Assembly: GCF_045310695.1 (NCBI RefSeq)
Contig: NZ_JBJIAA010000006.1
Location: forward strand, 186,001-250,000
Direction of reading: 5' to 3'
Source of the DNA: Clostridium_S neuense
GTDB lineage: Bacteria > Bacillota > Clostridia > Clostridiales > Clostridiaceae
Length of the DNA stretch: 64,000 nt
Shown: one piece after another, positions 45,076 to 54,342 of the stretch
Layout of the letters: every line of letters begins with the position of its first letter
Numbering within the stretch: the stretch's first letter is position 1
Notes under the pieces: generated by a model
What the model saw: the letters and a program-made list of their open reading frames with translations, nothing else
What the model was told of the DNA's origin: nothing
The model's database searches: none
Translations under genes and position numbers: made by a program

Positions 45076-46268
45076 TTACTTATATACCTCCAACTAATAA
45101 AATATAATAAACCTGTTATTAGCATGCTTGGCAGTGTTGCACCAAATATGAAATCTAATCTTATAAACAAATAATAAACAGCTACTCCTATTGCCCATAC
45201 TATAACAGCACCAATATTTAACAGAAGTTTGTCCTCTATTTTCGTATGCTTTTTTATTATGAAATAATCTGTTAAAAGTACTGCAAACAATGGAGCAAAA
45301 ACTGAACCTATTATGTAAAGAAAGTTCGTATAATTGTCCATATTAACTAATAGTGATGCTGCCGTTCCTATTATTGTTATAACTATAGCTGCAGCTTTTT
45401 CATTAAACTTTGGAACTATATTTAAAAATGTAACTCCAGCTGAATATGCATCCATAAATGTAGTTGTTACTGTTGAAAGTACAACAATTCCAAAGGCTGA
45501 TATTCCAAGATTTGCAGCAAGCATCATAGTGGAAGGATCAGGATTTTTTGAAACAATAGCTGCTCCAAGACCTATAATAAACATCCAAGAGCTTCCAATA
45601 AAATATCCTAAAAAGCTGCCAAAAGCACCTTCTTTTTCGCTTTCTGCAAATCTTGTATAGTCTGCAACCATAGGAAGCCATGAAAGAGGCATTGCAATTA
45701 CAAGTTCAAGTGCACTTCCAAAAGACATACTTCCACCAGAAGGTTGCGAGAAAAGTTTTCCACTTCTAAAAACAACCCAGCCAAGTACAAGTGTAAGTGC
45801 AAACAAAAGCACTACTGCTAAAGTATTAATTTTTTTAAAGCCAGTCATTCCAAAAGCTATAACCAGTATAATAAGCACTGCTGTAAGTACACTCCAAAGT
45901 GGAATATTATTTATAGACCACATTGTTTTACTTATTAAATTTAAGGACTGAGCACAGGAATTTATCATAACTGCTGTCCAACCAAGAAGCTGAAGCACAT
46001 TTAATATTGAAAACAAATATGTGCCATACAAGCCAAAAGATATTCTTGTAGAGGTAATTGCAGGGACTTTCTCACGAGTACCGATTATACCTGCAAATAT
46101 AAATATTGCTGTACCAATAAGATGCCCGAGTATTATTGCAATTAATCCCTTTTTAAAGCCTAAAGCAGCTATTGATCCACCTGTTAAAATTTCAGCTATA
46201 GAAATAGCCGCACCACACCATAAAAGTGCAAAGTCCCAAAAATACAATTTATCTTTCGTTTTACTCAT
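45033..46268 (-). CDS. cytX: CytX-type hydroxymethylpyrimidine permease
   Basis: 411 residues with about 12 membrane segments, NCS1 cytosine/purine permease family. The thiamine-linked branch (CytX) imports HMP. Start region KLYFWDFALLWCGAAISIAEILTGG; internal LLGWTAVMINSCAQSLN and PLSWLPMVADYTRFA. It lies between thiD and thiM under a TPP riboswitch, which is the basis of the substrate call. Confidence 0.9.
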   Translation of the reverse strand: MSKTKDKLYFWDFALLWCGAAISIAEILTGGSIAALGFKKGLIAIILGHLIGTAIFIFAGIIGTREKVPAITSTRISFGLYGTYLFSILNVLQLLGWTAVMINSCAQSLNLISKTMWSINNIPLWSVLTAVLIILVIAFGMTGFKKINTLAVVLLFALTLVLGWVVFRSGKLFSQPSGGSMSFGSALELVIAMPLSWLPMVADYTRFAESEKEGAFGSFLGYFIGSSWMFIIGLGAAIVSKNPDPSTMMLAANLGISAFGIVVLSTVTTTFMDAYSAGVTFLNIVPKFNEKAAAIVITIIGTAASLLVNMDNYTNFLYIIGSVFAPLFAVLLTDYFIIKKHTKIEDKLLLNIGAVIVWAIGVAVYYLFIRLDFIFGATLPSMLITGLLYFISWRYISKWKLMKNSKNFYAA

Positions 46269-47067
46269 AATTTAATCCAGCCTTTTTATATAATGTATAA
46301 AAATGATTAGTTGGCCCTGAGCCATGTCCTATAGAAAGTGAATGCTCTATAGCAGTTGTTATGTACTTTTTAGCATTTTCTACAGCTTCCTTTATATTCA
46401 TTCCCAATGCTAAATTTGATGCTATTGAAGAAGAAAGTGTGCAGCCTGTACCATGAGTATTTTTTGTATTAATTCTCTCATTCTTTAAATAAACAAAATT
46501 TTTACCATCATATAAAACATCCGTAGCATCACCAGTTAAGTGCCCACCTTTTATTAATACATTTTTAGGTCCCATATTATATATTATTTTCGCTGCCTTC
46601 TCCATATCAGAAATAGTTTCAATCTTAATATTTGCTATTATTTCTGCTTCTGGTATATTAGGTGTTACCACTGATACGATTGGTATAAGTTCTTTTATAA
46701 GCGTCTCAACAGAATTTGGATTCATAAGAGAATATCCTGATTTTGATACCATAACAGGATCTAAAACAACATTGCGTGGTTTGTACTTTCTTAGCTTCTC
46801 TGAAACTACATTTATACCTTCAATTTCGGATATCATGCCTATTTTTACTGCATCAACTTCAATATCGTCAAAAATAGCATCAATTTGCTTTCCAATAATA
46901 TCTGGACTTATATTTTGAACATCAATAACTTCCTTAGTATTTTGAGCTGTAACCGCTGCTATTACACTCATTCCAAAAACTCCATGTGCTGAAAATGTCT
47001 TTAAATCTGCTTGAATGCCTGCACCACCACTAGAATCTGAGCCAGCAATTGTTAATACCTTTTTCAT
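46261..47067 (-). CDS. thiD: HMP/HMP-phosphate kinase ThiD
   Basis: 268 residues of ribokinase fold. It phosphorylates hydroxymethylpyrimidine twice to the pyrophosphate. Visible: TIAGSDSSGGAGIQADLKTF, VLDPVMVSKSGY, LIKGGHLTGDATDVLYD, and TKNTHGTGCTLSSSIA with the catalytic Cys/Asp region. First gene of the operon, with AGGAGG before the ATG and a riboswitch-terminator leader. Confidence 0.96.
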   Translation of the reverse strand: MKKVLTIAGSDSSGGAGIQADLKTFSAHGVFGMSVIAAVTAQNTKEVIDVQNISPDIIGKQIDAIFDDIEVDAVKIGMISEIEGINVVSEKLRKYKPRNVVLDPVMVSKSGYSLMNPNSVETLIKELIPIVSVVTPNIPEAEIIANIKIETISDMEKAAKIIYNMGPKNVLIKGGHLTGDATDVLYDGKNFVYLKNERINTKNTHGTGCTLSSSIASNLALGMNIKEAVENAKKYITTAIEHSLSIGHGSGPTNHFYTLYKKAGLNYE

Positions 47068-47172
47068 AGATAAGTTCCTCCTTTTTTATTCTTGTATCTC
47101 GGAGGAAAATGAACTTGGAAATAGAATTGAATATGCCTAAGCTTATATGCATTCTTAATGAAATTATGCAAA

Positions 47173-47204
47173 TAAAAAATGCTTACTTTTTAGGTAAGCA
47201 TTTA
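47173..47204 (-). terminator. riboswitch expression-platform terminator
   Basis: AAATGCTTAC-7 nt-GTAAGCATTTTTT on the minus strand, between the TPP aptamer and thiD. It allows TPP-dependent transcription termination. Confidence 0.85.
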
Positions 47205-47221
47205 TTTCAAAGAAAATAAAC

Positions 47222-47312
47222 AAATTCGCTTTGCTCCCTACGGTAGTTTTAACTACTTCAAGTTCAAAGGGTCAGGTTTTAACCTTCTCAACCAAATGGT
47301 CCCCCCGCAATA
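47222..47312 (-). ncRNA. TPP riboswitch (thiD operon)
   Basis: Minus strand contains the thi-box blocks in order: GCGGGGGGACC, TTGAGAAGG, ACCCTTTGAACTTGA, AACTACCGTAGGGA. Followed by a terminator and the thiD-cytX-thiM-thiE operon. Confidence 0.92.
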
Positions 47313-47422
47313 CAATATATTAAATTTTAAAATACGACTTAATTATATACACAATATATATAATTGTAAAGCTTTATTCTAAATTATATTCCACCTTAAA
47401 ATTTAAATTCTATTGGATAACA

Positions 47423-47863
47423 CTACTGTATCTTTAAACATTTAGGACATATTCCATAAACCTTAACATCATAATTAACTATTTCAAATTTATAACTTTT
47501 CTTTAACTCATTTTCTATTAAATTTAGATTAAAATCTTTTACAGCAAATATTTCTCCACACTTTGTACATATAAAGTGGGGATGCTGATACTTATCGTTC
47601 ATGTCTATTAATTCATATCTTACTCCATTTTCATCATTATCAAATTTACGTACTATATTTGCATCTTCAAATATATGCATAGTTCTATAAATTGTTGCTA
47701 TACCCATATTAGGATAATCCTTTTTAATAATATTGTAAATTTCTTCTGATGTCAGTTGGCTATGTTCATTTTTAATAACAGTATCCAGTATTTTTTCTCT
47801 TTGAAGCGTTACCTTGTAACCTTTTTCTTTTAACGTAGTTTTAAATTCGTCTAATAAATTCAT
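47423..47863 (-). CDS. Fur-family metalloregulator (Fur/PerR/Zur)
   Basis: 146 residues starting at the second in-frame ATG (47863), since AGGG is correctly spaced for it and overlaps the first (47872). It has a winged helix with GYKVTLQREKILDTV and GIATIYRTMHIFE, then the dimerisation/metal domain with HPHFICTKCGEIF and a C-terminal YGICPKC giving a structural Zn site of two CxxC pairs. Fur, PerR and Zur cannot be separated reliably by eye. Confidence 0.9.
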   Translation of the reverse strand: MNLLDEFKTTLKEKGYKVTLQREKILDTVIKNEHSQLTSEEIYNIIKKDYPNMGIATIYRTMHIFEDANIVRKFDNDENGVRYELIDMNDKYQHPHFICTKCGEIFAVKDFNLNLIENELKKSYKFEIVNYDVKVYGICPKCLKIQ

Positions 47864-47893
47864 AATACTCATCCCTATTTAAATTAATTATAG

Positions 47894-48427
47894 TTAAAAT
47901 TTATCTCTCCCATCAAAATCATAATTGTGCGTATGATGAAAATGTCTATGATGATGTTCTCTACAATGATGAAAATTTTTATAATCATTATTATTGTCAT
48001 TTTCCAATCCTAAACATAATTTTTTAATTAATACAAAAAATTGCTCTTTCTCTTCTTCTGTTAGTGCACTAAAAAATTTTTCTTCAAATTCGTCTTTGGT
48101 TTTCTCTATATGTTCAACAATTTTTTTACCTTCATCAGTTAAATGAATATGACTCACACGTTGATCCTTTTGATCCTGTTTTCGAAAAATGAAACCATTA
48201 TTTTCAAGCTTACTAAGCATTTCTGTCATTGACGATGGTCTAACATCCAATTTTTTTGCTAATTCTTTTTGACTAGCACCATCGTTTCCAGAAACCTCTG
48301 CAAGTAACTTTGCTTGACCATGATAAATTACACCTTTCATGCAATAATCTTTATGTGCGGCACGATGCATTTGTTTTACCAAATTATGTAGAGCATGGTA
48401 TAAGTTATTTAAATCTATACTTGCCAT
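47894..48427 (-). CDS. MarR-family regulator with His-rich tail
   Basis: 177 residues. MarR winged helix: ASQKELAKKLDVRPSSMTEML then RKQDQKDQRVSHIHLTDEG. The last ~25 residues are extremely His-rich (FHHCREHHHRHFHHTHNYDF), suggesting metal binding or sensing. The promoter at 48478-48506 is flanked by two palindromes, so it is almost certainly autoregulated. It lies just upstream of the fur-type gene (~30 bp), probably as one operon. Confidence 0.9.
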   Translation of the reverse strand: MASIDLNNLYHALHNLVKQMHRAAHKDYCMKGVIYHGQAKLLAEVSGNDGASQKELAKKLDVRPSSMTEMLSKLENNGFIFRKQDQKDQRVSHIHLTDEGKKIVEHIEKTKDEFEEKFFSALTEEEKEQFFVLIKKLCLGLENDNNNDYKNFHHCREHHHRHFHHTHNYDFDGRDKF

Positions 48428-48450
48428 AAATTTTTTCTCCTTCTCCCTAA

Positions 48451-48530
48451 AACAAGTTAGGTACCTAACTTGTTTTTAGTATATCAGCCATATAATTAAA
48501 AGTCAACAAAAAGATTAGGTACCTAATCTT
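48451..48530 (-). promoter_or_regulatory. marR promoter between two palindromic operators
   Basis: Minus strand TTGACT (48501-48506), 17 bp, TATACT (48478-48483). A 24-bp perfect palindrome centred on TTAGGTACCTAA (48451-48474) lies downstream and a 20-bp perfect one centred on the same core (48511-48530) upstream. Both are exact dyads and share the ATTAGGTACCTAAT-like half-site pair. Confidence 0.85.
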
Positions 48531-48537
48531 CTTTATA

Positions 48538-48587
48538 AAAAAATAACTGTGAATACCATAATTATAAGTTCTCCACAGTTATTTTTA
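48538..48587. terminator. hairpin between marR and manA
   Basis: AAAAATAACTGTG...CACAGTTATTTTT, a 13-bp stem with a ~22-nt loop and T-runs on both strands. It insulates the marR promoter from manA readthrough. Confidence 0.65.
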
Positions 48588-48672
48588 GTAAGTTATGATA
48601 TTTATAGTTACCTTAAAATCTGCATTTCCTCCATAAATCTATTGTTTCGCTAAGCATATATTTCATCCTTAT

Positions 48673-48727
48673 AAAAAAGCAAAGAGTAAAAGATAATATC
48701 AACTAATCCTTTACTCTTTGCTTTTTT
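48673..48727 (-). terminator. terminator of manA
   Basis: AAAAAAGCAAAGAGTAAA and CTTTACTCTTTGCTTTTTT form a ~17-bp stem with a T-run, overlapping the manA stop codon. Confidence 0.85.
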
Positions 48728-49715
48728 AATACCTTATCTCTCCAAGTATTTCTCTTTGAACTTTTTCAACATCTGGTACATAGCTCTTCAATAATTTCAT
48801 ATTTCCTTTAAAGATATAATTACCTGTACCTGCAGGAATTAAAATACTATCTCCATAATTTACAACTTCACTTTTACTGTTGTTTTGTCCATAAAAAATT
48901 TTTCCTTCACCATCAACACAAGTAAATATATAAAATCTCTCTTCATCACTTTTCTCTGCAAGTTCATCCTTAAAATCATATAACTCTAGCGAAAAATCTC
49001 TTCCAAGACATAAATATGTTTTTTCATATCCATCTTTTTTAATCTTTATTCCTTCACTTTTTTTACCGCGAAGACTTAAATCTATTACATCAAGTGCTTT
49101 TTTTACATGTATTTCTCTTCCTCTATTGTAATCAGAAACTCTATATGTAGTATCGCTATTCTGCTGAATTTCTGCTACTATGACACCTTCACCTATAGCA
49201 TGAATCATACCACTTCTTACTAGATATACATCACCCTTCTTAACAGGGATTTTATTCATATATTCATCAAGCTGATCTTTTTCAAGTGCTTCTTTAAGTT
49301 GTTCCTTCGTACAATTTCCTTTTGTTCCAACTACTAAATTAGCACCTTCAAATGCCTCAACAACATACCAAACTTCAGTTTTACCCATATCACCTTCTAC
49401 TTTTTTTGCATACTCATCATTTGGATGAACTTGAACTGAAAGTTTGTCCTTAGCATTTATTAGTTTTATAAGAAGAGGAAACCAATCTGAACTTATCTTT
49501 GTTCCTATAAGTTCACTCCCCTTTTCCTTTATTAAATCATCAAGCCTTTTTCCTTTAAATTCTCCATTTGCTACAATGCTAGTTCCATTTTTATGGCAAG
49601 CAACATCCCAGCTCTCTCCTATATTTCCAGCTGGAAGATTATCTCTAAACTGCTCTAGATCTCTTCCACCCCATATTTTTTCGTAATATAAATTTTCAAA
49701 TTTTAATGGATACAT
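48726..49715 (-). CDS. manA: class I mannose-6-phosphate isomerase
   Basis: 329 residues of cupin fold. It interconverts mannose 6-phosphate and fructose 6-phosphate, feeding GDP-mannose synthesis or mannose use. Visible: LYYEKIWGGRDLEQF, IGESWDVACH, LSVQVHPNDEYA (Zn His), GKTEVWYVVEA, VRSGMIHAIGEGVIVAEIQQ. Length matches short Firmicute ManA. GGAGG precedes the ATG. Single gene with its own terminator. Confidence 0.94.
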   Translation of the reverse strand: MYPLKFENLYYEKIWGGRDLEQFRDNLPAGNIGESWDVACHKNGTSIVANGEFKGKRLDDLIKEKGSELIGTKISSDWFPLLIKLINAKDKLSVQVHPNDEYAKKVEGDMGKTEVWYVVEAFEGANLVVGTKGNCTKEQLKEALEKDQLDEYMNKIPVKKGDVYLVRSGMIHAIGEGVIVAEIQQNSDTTYRVSDYNRGREIHVKKALDVIDLSLRGKKSEGIKIKKDGYEKTYLCLGRDFSLELYDFKDELAEKSDEERFYIFTCVDGEGKIFYGQNNSKSEVVNYGDSILIPAGTGNYIFKGNMKLLKSYVPDVEKVQREILGEIRY

Positions 49716-49767
49716 CTTAGCAACCTCCGTATTATATTTAATTTATGCTTATATAAGTCCTATACTT

Positions 49768-50532
49768 TCACTTATCAATACATATACTTTTAAATTTAAA
49801 TAGCTTATCATTTGTTTTTTCTAATTTATATATAGGACATCCTATTGTATTATGCGCTAATTTTTTTATAGTTTCAACGTTTTCACCTTTGCAGTTCAAT
49901 CCCAAGTAAAGTGCACTTGGCCTTATTGGAAATTCAACCTTGTTATGTATTTTTTCATCCTTAAGTATTATTCTCCATTCCTTTTCATAATTCCAGCTTA
50001 TATGCTTTATCTGCATCATAAAAAAAAGCATGTATGCAGCATCTTCTGTTTTATCATTAATTAAATCCTTTAAAATGTCAGTTATATCATATCTTTCTGT
50101 TTGATATACTACAGGAAATAAATACTTCGAAAATCTATTTGTATAATTAATTTTAGAAAAATCATATTCCGCACACATGCCCTCATGATTTCCCGCATAG
50201 TGTGTCCACATAGGCATACTATTAATTTCCTCAGAAAAGCAAGAAATCTTAACATCTGTTTTAAAGGAATCAATTAATTTCGTCACATTAATGCCCTTTA
50301 AGTGTTTTTTTATTTCTCCTTCATCAAAGCATATTCCACATGAATCAAAAGGATCATTAAAATCATCTGGATTTGAAAACCAAAGTTCATTATTTATAAG
50401 TGTATTTATTTTTTCTTCATCTATAACCTCATATTTATATAATCTTTTAGGAAAGTTATCGTATTTTAATTTATATGCTTCATCCTTTTTTCCTGCAAAA
50501 AATAATCTTTTATATTCCTCTATCCATTCCAA
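49768..50532 (-). CDS. DUF2971 family protein
   Basis: 254 residues from a TTG start with AAGGAG in front. It has the DUF2971 order of motifs: LYKYEVIDEEKINTLINNEL, WFSNPDDFNDPFD, ISCFSEEINSMPMWTHYAGNHEGMCAEYD, and ISWNYEKEWRII. The function is unknown; such genes often occur alone or in accessory islands. No transfer signs here. Confidence 0.85.
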   Translation of the reverse strand: MEWIEEYKRLFFAGKKDEAYKLKYDNFPKRLYKYEVIDEEKINTLINNELWFSNPDDFNDPFDSCGICFDEGEIKKHLKGINVTKLIDSFKTDVKISCFSEEINSMPMWTHYAGNHEGMCAEYDFSKINYTNRFSKYLFPVVYQTERYDITDILKDLINDKTEDAAYMLFFMMQIKHISWNYEKEWRIILKDEKIHNKVEFPIRPSALYLGLNCKGENVETIKKLAHNTIGCPIYKLEKTNDKLFKFKSICIDK

Positions 50533-50668
50533 AATATTTTACTCCTTACCGTGAATTAATATTTATTTTTTCCATAATCAAGTTCTATTATTAATTGGGG
50601 CTATAGAATTAATAATAGAAAAATAGTATAATTATTGTGTATAATCCAATAACTAGGAGGAATTTAAA

Positions 50669-51025
50669 TTGATAAATCTAAAAAAGCCGACTCTTCTTTT
50701 TTCAGCAATATGTGCTGCTATTTTACTATTAGCTACTCCAAAATCAGCAATGGCTGCAAATAGAGATTTCTATGATATTTCCAAAACTCCACCTATACTT
50801 TATAGTAATGCAGATCTTCAATCTGAAGAATCAAAATTAGATGCTTTAATAACAGCCACAGAAGATCATCCAACATTTATGGTATATGAATTTAGCGGTC
50901 AGTATTATAACTACGCAAAATTATTTGCTAACTATCAAATTGCACATAATTCTGGACAAAGTCCAACACAAGCATTTATATTTGCATTAGAAAATACAAT
51001 ACCTCTTCCTGCACCAAAAAAATAA
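50669..51025 (+). CDS. small secreted protein of unknown function
   Basis: 118 residues from TTG (AGGAGG in front). Residues 1-29 are a clear Sec signal peptide ending KSAMA/A. The mature ~89 residues include a RDFYDISKTPPILYSNADLQ start, YEFSGQYYNYAKLFANYQIA and a PLPAPKK end. Not recognised. It is a single gene convergent with the thi operon and ends in a shared hairpin. Confidence 0.7.
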   Translation: MINLKKPTLLFSAICAAILLLATPKSAMAANRDFYDISKTPPILYSNADLQSEESKLDALITATEDHPTFMVYEFSGQYYNYAKLFANYQIAHNSGQSPTQAFIFALENTIPLPAPKK

Positions 51026-51055
51026 AAGTGAAAAGGACATTCCTTTCCACTTTTA
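51024..51055. terminator. bidirectional terminator
   Basis: AAAAGTGAAAAGG-acatt-CCTTTCCACTTTT between the secreted-protein gene and the convergent thi operon, with A/T runs on both sides. Confidence 0.85.
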
Positions 51056-51066
51056 TTAATTCTAAG

Positions 51067-51642
51067 CTAAATCTCTTTTATAATTTTCTCTACAATTAAA
51101 GGTTCATCCATAGCAGAAGACATTATAGCAAGCCCCTTAGCCCCAGCTTTAATTACATCTCTTGCATTTTTTTCACTAATGCCCCCAATGGCAATTACAG
51201 GCACAGTTACTTTTGTTACGATTTTCCTAATATAATTTAATCCTTTTCCTTTTACCCCCGGCTTACAAGCTGTTTCATATACATTTCCGCAAAGCAAATA
51301 TGCTGCGCCATTTTTTTCAGCTTCAATTGCCTCTTCCAAGCTGTGAACCGATACTCCCGTTTTTATATTAATTTTTTCTTGTCTCATGAAACTCTCAAAG
51401 CCTGTATGATATGCATAAGCATCAATTTCTTCAGCTACCCTTAAACTTCCATTGACAATCAACCTAGCATTATATCTTTCCGTAATAACTTTTACTTTGT
51501 GAGCTAATTTATAAAGTTCATGATATTTAAGATCTTTTTCTCTTAAAATTATATTTTTAGCACCATATTGAAGTGCTTTTTCAAGTCTATCACATAAGCT
51601 TCCCTTTGCTACTAATTTTCTATTTGTAACAACATATATCAT
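51067..51642 (-). CDS. tenI: thiazole tautomerase TenI (ThiE-like)
   Basis: 191 residues of ThiE fold, but with TenI traits: the ThiE HxGQxD loop is replaced by AYHTGFESF and the phosphate region reads NVYETACKPGVKGKGL, followed by VPVIAIGGISEKNARDV. TenI aromatises the thiazole made by ThiG. It overlaps thiH by 4 nt as last gene of the thiSFGH operon; a true ThiE exists at 43638-44270, which supports the TenI call. Confidence 0.82.
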   Translation of the reverse strand: MIYVVTNRKLVAKGSLCDRLEKALQYGAKNIILREKDLKYHELYKLAHKVKVITERYNARLIVNGSLRVAEEIDAYAYHTGFESFMRQEKINIKTGVSVHSLEEAIEAEKNGAAYLLCGNVYETACKPGVKGKGLNYIRKIVTKVTVPVIAIGGISEKNARDVIKAGAKGLAIMSSAMDEPLIVEKIIKEI

Positions 51643-52745
51643 AGTGTACTTTGAAAATCCTTAAATACTGGGTTATATCCCAAACCCTTTATTGCATCAT
51701 AAACTTCCTTAACACTTCTTTTATCATTTGTATCAAACTGACCTTCCCCTTTATCCTTACATGAATGTCCTCCAACTTCCGTAGATACACCTGCTGACAT
51801 CTTTGTTACTCCTATAGGAATAAGACTATCTCTAAATTTAGCCGGTTCCCTTGTAGTTATATTTGTACCTGCTCTTGGTAAAAACAGCTTGTATGCTAAA
51901 ATCACTTGTACAATATTTTTATCATTAACCTCATATATGTCACTAAAGCTTCCTGCATGTGGCCTTATTCTAGGTGCAGACATTGATATCTCAACACCTG
52001 GAAATTTATTTTGAATATAAGCAGCATGAAGTCCTGTAAAAAATGCCTCACTTCTCCATTTATATAATCCAAGAAGCGCTCCTGTTCCTATTGAATGAAT
52101 CCCTGCCCTACATACTCTTTCCGGTGCATCAAGTCTAAATTTAAAATTCTTTTTAGGTCCACTCAAATGAACCTTATCGTATTTTTCTTCATTATAAGTT
52201 TCTTGATAAATTGTAAGACTATCTGCTCCTGCAGCAACAAGTTCCTTATATTCGTCAACTTCTAACGGGTATATTTCTATACATATAGAACTGAAATATT
52301 TCTTTAATATTTTTATAGCATCTCTTATATACGTTACTGGTGTATGAAACTTTGATTCTCCAGTTAAAACTATTATATTTCTCATGCCAGACTCATATAT
52401 AGCTTTAGCTTCCTTTTCTATTTCTTCAAAAGTAAGCTGCTTTCTTGATATTTTATTTGTTACATTATAACCACAGTACGCACAGCCATTTACACAGTAA
52501 TTTGCAATATACATTGGTGTATATAGTACTACTGTTTTTCCAAAATTCCTCAAGGATAATTTCCTCACCTTTTGAGCTAGAGGTTCTAGGTAACTTTCTG
52601 CTGCTGGAGATAAAAGTCTTAAAAAATCAATTTCGTCTACATTATCCTTGCACAGAATTTTTTCTATATCACTTTCCCTTGTCTTAGAAAAAAAATCTTC
52701 AAAATCAAATTCTTTATACTCCTGTAATTTTTCATAAAAACTCAT
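51639..52745 (-). CDS. thiH: 2-iminoacetate synthase ThiH
   Basis: 368 residues. A radical SAM tyrosine lyase that makes dehydroglycine for thiazole synthesis in anaerobes. The cluster motif is YCVNGCAYCGYN near residue 85; LTGESKFHTPVTYI, IEIYPLEVDEY and SMSAPRIRPHAGSF are typical. The use of ThiH rather than ThiO fits an anaerobe. 11 bp after thiG. Confidence 0.95.
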   Translation of the reverse strand: MSFYEKLQEYKEFDFEDFFSKTRESDIEKILCKDNVDEIDFLRLLSPAAESYLEPLAQKVRKLSLRNFGKTVVLYTPMYIANYCVNGCAYCGYNVTNKISRKQLTFEEIEKEAKAIYESGMRNIIVLTGESKFHTPVTYIRDAIKILKKYFSSICIEIYPLEVDEYKELVAAGADSLTIYQETYNEEKYDKVHLSGPKKNFKFRLDAPERVCRAGIHSIGTGALLGLYKWRSEAFFTGLHAAYIQNKFPGVEISMSAPRIRPHAGSFSDIYEVNDKNIVQVILAYKLFLPRAGTNITTREPAKFRDSLIPIGVTKMSAGVSTEVGGHSCKDKGEGQFDTNDKRSVKEVYDAIKGLGYNPVFKDFQSTL

Positions 52746-52756
52746 TTTTACACTTC

Positions 52757-53527
52757 CTATCTTAAAAATCCAGTAAGTGGTGATGAAGCCTCAGCATATT
52801 CTCTTTCAGCACCAAGTTTCGCTGTATATGCTTTTCTTCCTGCTTCAACTGCAAGTGAAAATGCCTCTGCCATTAAAACAGGATTATCAGCTGTTGCTAT
52901 AGCTGTATTTACAAGAACAGCATCAGCACCCATTTCCATAGCAAGTGCTGCATCTGATGGTTTACCTATTCCTGCATCAACAATTACAGGCACCTCATTT
53001 ATTTCTTCTATTAAAATCTTTATCATTTCCTTAGTTCTAAGCCCTCTATTTGTTCCGATAGGCGCTCCAAGTGGCATTACCGCAGCTGCACCTGCACTAA
53101 CGAGTCTTCTAGCATCCATTAAGTCCGGATTTATATATGGAAGTACAATAAAGCCTTCCTCTGCAAGTACTTCTGTTGCTTTTATAGTTTCATAATTATC
53201 TGGAAGTAAATATTTATTATCTGAGATAACTTCTATCTTAATCCAATTTCCACAGCCTACTGCTTTTGCAATTCTAGCAAGTCTTATTGCTTCTTCTGCG
53301 GTTCTAGCACCCGACGTATTTGGCAAAAGTATTAAATCTTTATTTACAAAATTAAGTATGTTATCATCTTCTGACGAAGTTTCATCTACCCTTCTAAGTG
53401 CAACAGTTATGACCTCCGCCTTTGATCTTTCCATTATCCTTGGAATTATTTCATTTGAGCTTAACTTACCTGTTCCAACGAAAAGTCTATTTTTAAGCTT
53501 AACTCCTCCTATGATAAGTTCCTCCAT
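52757..53527 (-). CDS. thiG: thiazole synthase ThiG
   Basis: 256 residues, TIM barrel. It condenses DXP, dehydroglycine and ThiS thiocarboxylate to the thiazole phosphate. Visible: LFVGTGKLSS, VTVALRR, LLPNTSGARTAEEAIRLA, WIKIEVISD (Schiff-base Lys), PVIVDAGIGKPSDAALAMEMGADAVLVNTAIA. GGAGG precedes the ATG. Confidence 0.96.
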   Translation of the reverse strand: MEELIIGGVKLKNRLFVGTGKLSSNEIIPRIMERSKAEVITVALRRVDETSSEDDNILNFVNKDLILLPNTSGARTAEEAIRLARIAKAVGCGNWIKIEVISDNKYLLPDNYETIKATEVLAEEGFIVLPYINPDLMDARRLVSAGAAAVMPLGAPIGTNRGLRTKEMIKILIEEINEVPVIVDAGIGKPSDAALAMEMGADAVLVNTAIATADNPVLMAEAFSLAVEAGRKAYTAKLGAEREYAEASSPLTGFLR

Positions 53528-53540
53528 TTATAAACCCCTC

Positions 53541-54341
53541 CTATTTTTCATTCATTATTATTCTAAGCACTGCATTTGCCTCATGATTTGCCGCTATAGA
53601 AACTCTTGGTGACATAAGTCCGTTCCCTGGCTGTGCACCATTTTCTCTATCTCCAACTAAATAAAACCTATCATTTATTTTAGTTGTACATATTGTATTG
53701 CTGGAAAAATATCCAGCCATGCCTGAAGCTGCAACAATCTTTTTATCCTTCATTTTTGTAAGAACAGCATTTGTAAGTACTGCCTTTGAAACGGGATTAT
53801 CGAAGGCTTCAATAATCATATCCACATCTTTAAAAATATCTACTACATTGCTTTCATCTATAAATGTATCTAAGGTTTCAACCTTTACAAAAGGATTGCA
53901 CCAAGATATTATCTCTTTTAAGGCATCAGTTTTTTTCATACCTATGTGTTTCACAAAATACTGCTGTCTATTTAAATTACTTGGTTCAACTACATCAAAG
54001 TCAACTAATAAAAGCCTTCCAATACCTATTCTTGCGAGCGATACCGCTGCATTTGATCCAAGCCCTCCAAGCCCAGCTACACCAACAGAAACCTTCTTAA
54101 TCTTTTCGTGAACCTTAGGTGTATGCCTTGCCACAAGCTGCGCTTCCATTTCTTCTTTACTTGGAAGCTCACCTTTTTTTATAAGTACAACCCTATCCCC
54201 ATCCTTTAAATAAATGTTCTTTTTCATAATGAATCCATTATATACGACTACATCTGCATCTTTTTTTATTTCCTCTTTAATGCTAAAAAGTGTACTTTTG
54301 CTTGAGATTTCTTTTATTTTTCCATTGACATAAACTTTCAA
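53541..54341 (-). CDS. thiF: ThiS adenylyltransferase ThiF with N-terminal ubiquitin-like domain
   Basis: About 266 residues from TTG 54341, two bases past the thiS stop, with GGAGGCGG in the thiS tail as ribosome site. An N-terminal ~65-residue beta-grasp ThiS-like domain (KVYVNGKIKEISSKSTLF, ending VVLIKKGELP) is fused to an E1-like domain with GVAGLGGLGSNAAVSLARIG (ATP loop) and NLNRQQYF. The clostridial subtype lacks the long C-terminal Zn/rhodanese parts. It activates ThiS for sulfur transfer. Confidence 0.92.
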   Translation of the reverse strand: MKVYVNGKIKEISSKSTLFSIKEEIKKDADVVVYNGFIMKKNIYLKDGDRVVLIKKGELPSKEEMEAQLVARHTPKVHEKIKKVSVGVAGLGGLGSNAAVSLARIGIGRLLLVDFDVVEPSNLNRQQYFVKHIGMKKTDALKEIISWCNPFVKVETLDTFIDESNVVDIFKDVDMIIEAFDNPVSKAVLTNAVLTKMKDKKIVAASGMAGYFSSNTICTTKINDRFYLVGDRENGAQPGNGLMSPRVSIAANHEANAVLRIIMNEK

Positions 54342-54342
54342 T

